Shown piece after piece: positions 1 through 5,179 of a DNA stretch of 5,179 nt; the stretch's first letter is position 1; every line of letters starts with the position of its first letter. The stretch is from positions 1 through 5,179 of the forward strand of contig CANEVG010000272.1 in assembly GCA_947442095.1 (NCBI GenBank), read 5' to 3'. The notes under the pieces are model-generated. The model ran no database searches, was not told the DNA's origin, and saw only the letters and a list, made by a program, of their open reading frames with translations. The translations under genes and the position numbers were made by a program. Source of the stretch: Sphingomonadaceae bacterium (lineage in GTDB: Bacteria > Pseudomonadota > Alphaproteobacteria > Sphingomonadales > Sphingomonadaceae).

Positions 1-61
1 ATCTGGCGCATCGGCACCTATCGTTCTCAATCGCCAGCGACAGCCGCGAAGGAGATTGGGC

Positions 62-187
62 ATGGGTCAGAGTGAGCCTTTGGAAATCAGGAAGACCATC
101 AGGCGGCACCAGCTGCGCGAGATGGTGCCCTTGGCCGACAGCACAATCTGTGCAACGACAAATTCGATCGCCGGGCGACGCCGATGA
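62..187 (+). pseudogene. AlpA-like regulator, N-terminal remnant
   Basis: This short frame encodes 41 residues. It begins at an ATG preceded by AAGGAG (49-54) with a 7-base spacer, a good ribosome binding site. Residues 13-29 (IRRHQLREMVPLADSTI) resemble the first helix-turn-helix of AlpA-family (MerR-like) DNA-binding regulators, which control integrase or excision genes in prophages and islands. In the family this stretch is normally followed by a segment like YEMEQRGEFPRRF; here the similarity stops at about base 148 and the frame runs through unrelated residues to TGA. AlpA proteins are usually about 60-90 residues, so this looks truncated by a rearrangement joining it to the opposing IS21-like remnant. 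A real short peptide cannot be excluded. The family call comes from recalled motif similarity, not a search. Confidence 0.55.
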
Positions 188-301
188 TATCGAACTGCTC
201 CTTCCATGACCCCCCAAAAGGCGCGCAACCGCGCTCGGGGAATGCCCCTTTTTCAATAAAGCCGCCACCGCCGTCCGCTCCTCGCTGTCCAGGCGACCCA
301 T
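172..301 (-). pseudogene. IS21-like transposase HTH start, frameshifted remnant
   Basis: A minus-strand ATG at 301 is preceded by AGGAGG (307-312) with a 5-base spacer. It opens a frame beginning MGRLDSEERTAVAALLKKGH and continuing SPSAVARLLG, which resembles the N-terminal helix-turn-helix of IS21/IstA-type transposases. The expected continuation (V-x-EGAVRYHRRR) is present but in another frame, starting at 210. The two frames meet at a run of six G on the minus strand (210-215); five would restore one reading. Similarity fades after about 172 and the second frame stops at 67, so the DDE catalytic domain is absent. The remnant converges on the truncated AlpA-like frame. The IS21 assignment is moderately sure, the frameshift clearer. 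A small non-transposase HTH protein is the alternative. Confidence 0.5.
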
Positions 302-346
302 CAAAACCTCCTAGGAGACCACCTCCTGGCAAGCTGATGAGGTCAG

Positions 347-375
347 GGCGACATTTCGTAAATCTAGCTGTCGCC
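347..375 (-). other. stem-loop after the third operon gene
   Basis: GGCGACA (347-353) and TGTCGCC (369-375) form a perfect 7-base stem with a 15-base loop, starting 10 bases past the stop of the propeller-like gene. No T run follows on the minus strand, so it is not a canonical intrinsic terminator; it might stabilise the operon mRNA or be chance. The rest of 302-384 holds no gene I can see. Confidence 0.25.
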
Positions 376-384
376 TTAGCGCCT

Positions 385-969
385 TCATGAGACGTCCCGC
401 GACACCGTCTCGACTTCCCACCGCGCCATCTCGCGGCCGGCAGCAAGATCGAAGAGCATGTGGCGACAGCTGTCGGCACTGCCGGGCGCATTGGCAGTCT
501 GGCAGATCGCGAACTTCCCGTCGGGTGACAGACTGTTGCTCATCAAATTGGCGGCAAACTGCTGTGTTACCAACTGGGTGCCGTCCGGTGCGAACGCGAC
601 AATACCCCCTTTCAGACCCTCACCGAACATCCAGTCGTGCAGGATCACTGTGCCGTTGTCAGCAACACAGCCCTCCTGCGGTCGTTCAAGACTTCCAGTC
701 GTTACGATCCTGTCATCAAGAAGCAGCGACCATGACCCGTGTCCTCCACTTCGATGCCCGCCTCGGCTGCCCTCAGGCGTCCGGTCCGCCCAGATCAGGC
801 GGTAGCACCTGTTGGGCGATACGGCCTGGTGGCCAATAAAATCACGCGCATCGATGCTGACAAGATTATGCCCGAACTCCTCGATTTTGAGCCGGCCTGC
901 GAGTGGAGGGGGCGAAGGTTCATGTGCAGCTTCCCGCTTCGAGAAGAGCCGTTGAAAGAAGCCCGTCAC
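385..969 (-). CDS. beta-propeller-like protein, third gene of the AbiE operon
   Basis: A 194-residue protein I do not recognise by name. The start is GTG at 969, overlapping the TGA of the toxin gene (GTGA, 966-969), with AAGGGG seven bases upstream, so it is probably translationally coupled. Residues 1-12 (MTGFFQRLFSKR) form a short basic amphipathic segment, followed by a proline-rich linker (18-22). Repeating units then suggest propeller blades: VSPNRCYRLIWAD (50-62), VADNGTVILHDW (102-113) with FAPDGTQL (126-133), and LSPDGKFAICQT (147-158) with LFDLAAGREMARW (172-184). SPDG turns followed by an F-D-L-x-x-G strand are typical of WD40- or TolB-like blades. About three blades are too few to close a propeller, and the end (EVETVSRDVS) breaks the pattern, so the 3' end may be truncated. 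No catalytic motif is visible; function unknown. Confidence 0.65.
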   Translation of the reverse strand: MTGFFQRLFSKREAAHEPSPPPLAGRLKIEEFGHNLVSIDARDFIGHQAVSPNRCYRLIWADRTPEGSRGGHRSGGHGSWSLLLDDRIVTTGSLERPQEGCVADNGTVILHDWMFGEGLKGGIVAFAPDGTQLVTQQFAANLMSNSLSPDGKFAICQTANAPGSADSCRHMLFDLAAGREMARWEVETVSRDVS

Positions 970-2021
970 GATTGTGCCCCTTGAGCGTTCAATTCGGCCT
1001 CCAGCGCGGCAATGGCCTCAATCACCGCGTAAAACTCGGGTGGTTCGCCAAAGATCATCACGCTCATGGCGCGATAGTCTTGCCGCAGATCGTCCACCAT
1101 CGCGCCATCCGGGCACAGGGCAAATGTGGGTGGCTGTGCTGATGGCAGATCGAAATCGGGTCGATTGAAAAACATTCGGGCATGGGCGACGCAATCTGCC
1201 CCCAGCGCAGCATCCTTCGTTGCTGCTTTGCCGCTGTCGGACTGGAGCATGCGGAAGAGATCGTATTAGTGCCGTGAAATGCGCTGGCCATTGCCGCGGA
1301 GCAGTCCGCGAATGTCATACCAGCGGCGCAGGCCGTGAAGGATCACGACCTTGTCCCAGAACGTCCGTTCCGCATCGACCACGGTGATCCCTGGCACCGC
1401 AAGGTCAATCCCCGGAACGTCGGCGTCGACATAGGGCGTGATCGTCCGCACCGAATTGGGATCGAGGGCTGACTTTGCGCCGGATTCGATTTTGACGGAC
1501 TTGGCGATGTAGGCATCTGTTGGCGTGACGCTGAGATAGCCAAGCAGCAATGTCTGCCGGTCATGTGCGTCGGCTTTTACGGTAATGGCGCCTTGGCCAA
1601 GTCCCGCGCGCGCGCACGTTTCAGCGCATATAGTCGCCAGACGTTCTCCAAGCGGGCCGTTGATATAGACTTCACAGGCCTCCTTGATCGCATCCAGCGC
1701 TGCAGAGCGCTTTTTCCCGCTCAACGCGGCGAGTTCTTCGACGGATGCCGGAATTCCGAGATCGTCGCGGAAGACCGTGACGTCGATGTCTTCTGAAAAG
1801 CGCTGGATCAGCCCGAAAGCCTTGGAAAGCGATGTGCCGCCTTTGAACAGCAGGCGGGGGCCGTCGCCCAGCCCGTTGAACACCGCATCGAGCGTCCAGC
1901 ACACCCAGAAGTCTTTTTCGACATTCTGCGGGGTCGTGCCAAGGCGCTGTGCTGTTGCGGCGAACAGGCCGCTTCGGGTCTGCGCCTCTGCGCGCAGAAT
2001 TTCGTCAAAGGCGGCATTCAT
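966..2021 (-). pseudogene. AbiEii-family nucleotidyltransferase toxin, interrupted by an in-frame stop
   Basis: This is the toxin half of an AbiE-type (type IV) toxin-antitoxin pair; AbiEii proteins are nucleotidyltransferases whose activity arrests growth. The ATG at 2021 overlaps the antitoxin TGA (ATGA, 2018-2021). Residues 57-81 carry the nucleotidyltransferase motif: K60-G61-G62-T63-S64, then S76-E77-D78-I79-D80. The later conserved block ERTFWDKVVILHGLRRWYD covers 218-236. After SRH (249-251) a TAA at 1266-1268 ends the frame. The same frame continues as YDSFRML and then HARMFFNRPDFDLPSA to a TGA at 966, keeping family sequence to the end. The family normally reads SRHYYDL here, so a single base change from TAT or TAC to TAA explains the break. 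Without the stop the gene would have 351 codons, a normal length. The 251-residue product keeps the nucleotidyltransferase core but lacks the C-terminal ~100 residues, so it is probably inactive. Confidence 0.85.
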
Positions 2022-2671
2022 GCGGCGGATACTTCATTGGCGATGAGTGGCCGCAGCATGTCCTGCATCCAGGATGGAAGTGTCGTCATTCCATCGGCAA
2101 GATCGTCCCGCAGGTCTGCCCCATGGACGGGATCAGCCAGCAGACTGGCCAATCTCTGGTGCCATTGACCATCATCGTCGCCCGGCATCGTGTCGCGCAG
2201 CCAGTGGAGGGCTTGCACGACGCGCATGGCGGGACGACCCGCCCAATGAAGTTTGCTGGCAGCCGTGTGCTTGAACGTGATGACGAGATTGCAGAGCTTG
2301 ATCGACTTGGGCCGGGCTTCGCTGTGCACGACAATTTTTGCCGGCACGGCATTTGTGAAGCCAAGAGCGTTGGCAGCGGTCATGCCGTCGACCAGCACGC
2401 GGATCTGGTCGCGCCGTGCAACGGCGTCGATGACAGCCCTTGGATCGGGAGCGCTTTGCTGCTGGGTCAGGCTGTTGAACTGCGGCTTGTCATAAAGCCC
2501 ACGGTCGATCCGCCGCAATTCACCCCATTTGACGAGACGTTGGAGCGTCTTGTCTACCGCGTCGCGTCCGCCAAGATCGAGGAAATCTGTGGGTGTCCAG
2601 ACAGCCCCCGCCACGGCTTGGCCGATGCGGTCGAGGATGAGGGCTTTGAGGCGAGGCGATTGAGCATCCAT
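2018..2671 (-). CDS. AbiEi-like (DUF6088-type) winged-helix antitoxin and repressor
   Basis: A 217-residue protein counted from the ATG at 2671. Residues 8-63 form a winged helix: LKALILDRIGQ, then VWTPTDFLDLGGRDAVDKTL (24-43), QRLVKWGELRRIDRGLYDKP (44-63), with the G-x-Y wing end typical of AbiEi and DUF6088 antitoxins. The remaining ~150 residues form the C-terminal domain that in AbiEi neutralises the toxin. It overlaps the toxin gene by four bases. I prefer 2671 because the family begins near the helix preceding VWTPTDFLDLG, and because both inverted repeats then lie upstream. An in-frame ATG at 2701 would add MSEIVIQISD, which is simply the coding reading of an operator palindrome. Neither start has a clear Shine-Dalgarno, so a leaderless mRNA is possible. 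No damage is visible. The toxin partnership is inferred from gene order and family. Confidence 0.85.
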   Translation of the reverse strand: MDAQSPRLKALILDRIGQAVAGAVWTPTDFLDLGGRDAVDKTLQRLVKWGELRRIDRGLYDKPQFNSLTQQQSAPDPRAVIDAVARRDQIRVLVDGMTAANALGFTNAVPAKIVVHSEARPKSIKLCNLVITFKHTAASKLHWAGRPAMRVVQALHWLRDTMPGDDDGQWHQRLASLLADPVHGADLRDDLADGMTTLPSWMQDMLRPLIANEVSAA

Positions 2672-2700
2672 GTCCGAAATTTGTATCACAATTTCGGACA
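2671..2700. promoter_or_regulatory. operator inverted repeat 1 of the AbiE operon
   Basis: A perfect inverted repeat with 11-base arms (TGTCCGAAATT at 2671-2681, AATTTCGGACA at 2690-2700) around 8 bases. It abuts the antitoxin start and covers the proposed -10. AbiEi antitoxins are known to repress their own operon by binding two inverted repeats upstream, and this matches that plan. Confidence 0.7.
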
Positions 2701-2707
2701 TTGTCCA
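2680..2707 (-). promoter_or_regulatory. candidate promoter of the AbiE operon
   Basis: On the minus strand TGGACA (2707-2702, five of six to TTGACA) is followed after 16 bases by TACAAA (2685-2680, four of six to TATAAT). Transcription would start at about 2673, at or within a few bases of the ATG at 2671, giving a leaderless or nearly leaderless mRNA. The -10 lies at the centre of inverted repeat 1, and the -35 overlaps a smaller palindrome GGACATTGTCC (2696-2706), so a bound repressor would block polymerase. Confidence 0.4.
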
Positions 2708-2715
2708 TGCCGGAG

Positions 2716-2745
2716 TGTCCGAAAAATGTAGACATACTTCGGACA
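2716..2745. promoter_or_regulatory. operator inverted repeat 2 of the AbiE operon
   Basis: A second 30-base site with the same outer arms, TGTCCGAA (2716-2723) and TTCGGACA (2738-2745), and an inner ATGT-AG-ACAT palindrome (2726-2735). Its centre is 45 bases from that of inverted repeat 1. I saw this arm sequence nowhere else in the window, which supports a dedicated operator pair. Confidence 0.65.
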
Positions 2746-2757
2746 GAAATAGAGCAG

Positions 2758-2967
2758 CTACAGCATGCCTGCGGGCAAAGCCCATCTCGGTAGCCGACTG
2801 AGATCCTGTAACTCGGCACGTACGACACCATTAAATACCTCCGGGAACAACCTAGCCATCGCCTGCCACAATGGGTGCTCCACTCCGATTTGCACGTCAC
2901 CATGGTCGGTCACCTTATAGGGTTTATCTTTTGATTTCATATTCTTGAGGGCAGCATCGGTCAGCAT
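2758..2967 (-). pseudogene. tyrosine integrase N-terminal remnant (arm DNA-binding domain start)
   Basis: A 69-residue frame whose first residues, MLTDAALKNMKSKDKPYKVTD, match the start of the arm-type DNA-binding domain (DUF4102-like) of island and phage P4-type tyrosine recombinases. The ATG at 2967 is preceded by AGGAG (2977-2981) with a 9-base spacer, so the original 5' end seems intact. After about residue 23 the sequence (HGDVQIGVEHPLWQ onward) no longer resembles an integrase and stops at 2758. Complete enzymes are about 390-420 residues with a C-terminal R-H-R-Y catalytic set; all of that is missing. The frame is open further upstream to 3114, but that part is AT-rich and contains the hairpins and repeats, so I reject the longer start. 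Reading away from the guaA 3' end is where a guaA-targeting integrase would sit. Residues 24-69 may come from another gene joined by a deletion. Confidence 0.6.
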
Positions 2968-3021
2968 GAGAGGTAGCTCCTGAATTTTTACCGTCACCCC
3001 AAAACGCACTTCTGCCGACCC

Positions 3022-3039
3022 GAAAAACCTATGTTTTTC
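3022..3039. repeat. AT-rich inverted repeat upstream of the integrase remnant
   Basis: GAAAAAC (3022-3028) and GTTTTTC (3033-3039) are perfect 7-base arms around a 4-base loop. The site lies 55-72 bases upstream of the integrase start. It could be an integrase or regulator binding site; it is too AT-rich for a strong terminator. Confidence 0.3.
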
Positions 3040-3052
3040 AAAGTTTTGATCG

Positions 3053-3092
3053 AAAAAATTACCGTCAGGGGCTGTTGTGACCCTGGCGGTAA
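3053..3092 (-). terminator. intrinsic terminator for minus-strand transcription from guaA
   Basis: Read on the minus strand, TTACCGCCAGGG (3092-3081) pairs with CCCTGACGGTAA (3070-3059) at 11 of 12 positions around a 10-base loop, followed at once by TTTTTT (3058-3053). This is a canonical Rho-independent layout. It lies 166 bases past the guaA stop and before the integrase remnant, so it would end guaA transcripts and insulate the island genes. Confidence 0.7.
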
Positions 3093-3254
3093 CGAGCGTT
3101 TTATGGGGAGGCAAGACCGAGTGATACCGTCAGCGCAGCCGACAAATTTGAATGCTGCCCACCGATTGTTACCGAATGTCAGTGATAAAAATCTGTTTTA
3201 TATCGCCGGTTTATGTCGCATTCTTTCGCGGTCTGGGGTGTTGTAGAGGGGCGA

Positions 3255-3285
3255 AAATCATTCCCACTCGATCGTGCCGGGCGGC
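3255..3285. other. probable island attachment site at the guaA 3' end
   Basis: The last codons of guaA (ending ACGATCGAGTGGGAATGA on the minus strand) encode the invariant C-terminal IEWE and are the known target of guaA-specific island integrases. An integrase remnant lies 290 bases downstream. No second copy of this sequence is in the window, so the partner site would lie further left. The exact limits are not determined by what I can see. Confidence 0.35.
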
Positions 3286-4817
3286 TTGCTAGTGTAGTCA
3301 TAGACCACACGATTGATGCCCTTGACCTCGTTGACAATGCGCGTCGCCACGCGGCTCAGGAACCCAGCGTCGAAGGGGTAGATGTCGGCGGTCATGCCAT
3401 CGGTGCTGGTCACTGCGCGCAAGGCGCACACGCTGTCATAAGTGCGGAAATCCCCCATCACGCCCACAGTCTTCACCGGGAGCAGCACGGCGAACGCCTG
3501 CCAGATCGCATCATAGAGCCCGGCGCTGCGGATTTCCTCGAGGTAGATCGCATCGGCCTTGCGCAGGATATCGCACTTCTCGTGGGTCACTTCACCAGGG
3601 ATGCGGATGGCAAGGCCGGGTCCGGGAAAGGGATGGCGACCGACGAACACTTCGGGCAGGCCCAGTTCGCGGCCCAGCGCGCGCACTTCGTCCTTGAACA
3701 GTTCGCGCAAGGGCTCGACCAGCTTCATGTTCATGCGTTCGGGCAGGCCGCCCACGTTGTGGTGGCTCTTAATCGTGACCGAAGGCCCGCCAGTGAACGA
3801 GACGCTCTCGATCACATCTGGATAGAGCGTGCCTTGGGCGAGGAAATCGGCGCCGCCGACCTGCTTGGCTTCGGCCTCGAACACATCGATGAAGGTCTTG
3901 CCTATGAACTTGCGCTTGGCTTCCGGATCAGTGATGCCTGCCAGCCCGCCAAGGAACAGCGCCGAAACATCTTTGTGAACGAGCGGGATGTTGTAGTGGT
4001 TCCGGAACAGGCCGACCACCTGCTCAGCCTCGCCCATGCGCATCAGCCCGTGATCGACGAACACGCAGGTCAACTGGTCGCCAATGGCTTCGTGGATCAG
4101 CACGGCCGCCACTGCCGAATCCACCCCGCCTGAAAGCCCGCAGATCACGCGAGATGTGCCGACTTGTTCGCGAATTTCAGCAATCTTGGTCTTGCGGAAT
4201 TCGGCCATGGTCCATTCGCCCGCGCAGCCGCAGACATGGCGCACGAAATTAGCAATGAGCTTGCCGCCATCGGGTGTGTGGACCACTTCCGGGTGGAACT
4301 GCGTGCCGTAGTAGCGGCGTTCTTCATCCGCGATTACGGCAAAGGGCGCGCCATCGGACACCGCGACGATCTTGAAGCCGGGGGCAAAGCGCGTGACCTT
4401 GTCACCGTGGCTCATCCACACCTGATGACGCTCGCCCGGTTGCCAAAGCCCGTCGAACAGCGCGCAAGGTTCGGTCACTGTCAGGAACGCGCGGCCGAAC
4501 TCGCCCGAATCCCCCGGTTCAACCAGTCCGCCAAGCTGCTGGCTCATCACCTGCTGGCCATAGCAGATACCCAGGATCGGCAGGCCGCTGTCAAACAGCA
4601 CTTGCGGCGCGCGGGGACTGCCATCGTCACAAACGCTGGCAGGCGATCCGGACAGAATGATGCCCTTGGGCTGCATCCGCGCAAAAGCGGCTTCGGCCTG
4701 CGTGAACGGGGCAATTTCCGAGTAGACCCCGGCCTCGCGCACGCGGCGCGCGATCAGCTGGGTAACCTGGCTGCCGAAGTCGACGATTAGGATTGATTCT
4801 GAAGGCTGGATGCTCAT
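3258..4817 (-). CDS. guaA: GMP synthase (glutamine-hydrolysing)
   Basis: Converts XMP to GMP using ATP and the amide nitrogen of glutamine, the last step of guanine nucleotide synthesis in the cytoplasm. The 519 residues match the usual length of about 510-525. The N-terminal class I glutamine amidotransferase domain (7-195) has the nucleophile C85 in GICYGQQ and H174 and E176 in QFHPEV. The ATP pyrophosphatase domain begins near 205 with the P-loop SGGVDS (228-233), and AQGTLYPDVIES is at 326-337. The C-terminal dimerisation domain ends in the family signature KPPGTIEWE. All key residues are present, so the enzyme should be active. The start at 4817 (MSIQPSESILIVDFGSQ) fits the family; an in-frame GTG at 4874 would add 19 atypical residues. 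No strong Shine-Dalgarno precedes the ATG. It is the core-genome anchor of the window and the likely island insertion target. Confidence 0.97.
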   Translation of the reverse strand: MSIQPSESILIVDFGSQVTQLIARRVREAGVYSEIAPFTQAEAAFARMQPKGIILSGSPASVCDDGSPRAPQVLFDSGLPILGICYGQQVMSQQLGGLVEPGDSGEFGRAFLTVTEPCALFDGLWQPGERHQVWMSHGDKVTRFAPGFKIVAVSDGAPFAVIADEERRYYGTQFHPEVVHTPDGGKLIANFVRHVCGCAGEWTMAEFRKTKIAEIREQVGTSRVICGLSGGVDSAVAAVLIHEAIGDQLTCVFVDHGLMRMGEAEQVVGLFRNHYNIPLVHKDVSALFLGGLAGITDPEAKRKFIGKTFIDVFEAEAKQVGGADFLAQGTLYPDVIESVSFTGGPSVTIKSHHNVGGLPERMNMKLVEPLRELFKDEVRALGRELGLPEVFVGRHPFPGPGLAIRIPGEVTHEKCDILRKADAIYLEEIRSAGLYDAIWQAFAVLLPVKTVGVMGDFRTYDSVCALRAVTSTDGMTADIYPFDAGFLSRVATRIVNEVKGINRVVYDYTSKPPGTIEWE

Positions 4818-5179
4818 GCGCAGCGGATAATGGCGCGCGCTGCACCTGTCCAGCAAGGCCGCAAAAAAGGTCACTCAGACGATTGCGCAGCCTGCACTTA
4901 TGGGTAATTTTGATCTTATCAGGTACTAATGGCCCTCGATACCACACAGAGAATGGCTGAAACTCCCTGTGCATCTGCGATGTGTGCTTTTTGAACATCA
5001 CATGCATGAAACGCAATTGCACGTGCTTTGTTCGCACTTGCAGCAGACGCTGGAACGCCTATTTGCGCCTTCGTTCGAAACGCTCCTGCAATCCACCACC
5101 CTGCCGGCGCCGACGAACGGGAGAGTTCGCCTGAAAGTGCCCCAAAACGGAGCCCATAACCGGGCCCACATCCAGGAGG
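4818..5179. other. divergent intergenic region between guaA and a plus-strand gene
   Basis: I see no gene or RNA gene in these 362 bases; the open frames are short and unconserved-looking. A weak guaA promoter candidate is TTGCTG (4856-4851, minus strand) 18 bases before CATTAT (4832-4827), which would give a leader of only a few bases. A cluster of 8-base palindromes (CATGCATG, GCAATTGC, GCACGTGC) lies at about 5001-5025 and could hold regulator sites for the plus-strand gene; this is only suggestive. Confidence 0.4.
5173..5179 (+). promoter_or_regulatory. ribosome binding site of a gene starting beyond the window
   Basis: The window ends in CAGGAGG, a near-perfect anti-16S match. If real, a plus-strand gene divergent from guaA starts within about 5-10 bases past the right edge. 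No coding sequence is visible here. Confidence 0.45.

Larger units (their letters stand above)
2989..3132 (+). repeat. three direct copies of TACCGTCA
   Basis: TACCGTCA occurs at 2989-2996, 3060-3067 and 3125-3132, all in one orientation, 71 and 65 bases apart, between the integrase remnant and guaA. Direct repeats next to an attachment site are typical of arm-type integrase binding sites, but an 8-base match is short. The middle copy is also part of the terminator stem. Confidence 0.35.

Noticed and set aside
163..179. Possible second guaA attachment copy (CGATCG followed by CCGGGCG, as near 3266-3280)
   Set aside because: The match needs a 2-base gap and does not include the conserved last guaA bases (GAGTGGGAATGA); likely chance in GC-rich DNA.
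99..491. Minus-strand open frame of 130 codons covering the end of the propeller-like gene and the IS21-like remnant
   Set aside because: Its frame differs from both family-like readings, has low-complexity composition, and only crosses the HTH sequence out of frame.
1949..2731. Plus-strand open frame of 260 codons opposite the antitoxin gene
   Set aside because: The minus strand carries a clear winged-helix antitoxin with ATGA coupling to the toxin; the plus frame has no family features.
2672..2785. Longer antitoxin starts at 2785 or 2701
   Set aside because: They would translate through the operator palindromes and the promoter candidate; the added residues do not resemble the family N-terminus.
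3213..4133. Long plus-strand open frame opposite guaA (306 codons), with a second at 4164-4790
   Set aside because: They are antisense to the fully conserved guaA reading frame in GC-rich DNA, where long shadow frames are common; no recognisable domains.
4627..5037. Minus-strand open frame upstream of and overlapping guaA
   Set aside because: It overlaps the conserved guaA N-terminal domain in another frame and has no recognisable features.
1..5179. CRISPR array, tRNA or rRNA genes
   Set aside because: No regularly spaced long repeats and no tRNA-like cloverleaf or rRNA sequence was seen on reading either strand.

Overview
The window reads as a chromosomal segment from a GC-rich alphaproteobacterium. 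The GMP synthase sequence and the operon style look sphingomonad-like to me, but that is an impression from protein sequence, not a database result. The right third is core genome: guaA on the minus strand (3258-4817). To its right is a 362-base intergenic region that ends in a strong Shine-Dalgarno sequence for a plus-strand gene beyond the window.

Everything left of the guaA stop codon looks like the end of an integrated, partly decayed genomic island. The 3' end of guaA is a known integration hotspot for islands carrying tyrosine recombinases. Directly downstream of guaA lie a terminator-like hairpin, three copies of an 8-base direct repeat, and the first ~23 residues of a tyrosine integrase (2758-2967) with an intact ribosome binding site but no catalytic domain. 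The integrase is therefore dead, and the island is probably immobile unless helped in trans.

The main cargo is a minus-strand AbiE-type (type IV toxin-antitoxin) operon at 385-2671: a winged-helix antitoxin/repressor, an AbiEii nucleotidyltransferase toxin, and a third beta-propeller-like protein. The genes are joined by ATGA and GTGA stop/start overlaps. Two 30-base inverted repeats sit at the promoter, as expected for AbiEi autorepression. The toxin gene carries one in-frame TAA where the family normally has tyrosine, so the toxin is probably inactive while the antitoxin and its operators look intact.

The left end (1-301) is a patchwork of remnants: a plus-strand AlpA-like regulator start that loses family similarity after about 29 residues, facing the start of an IS21-like helix-turn-helix transposase with a frameshift at a run of six G. 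These fit an island that is degrading.
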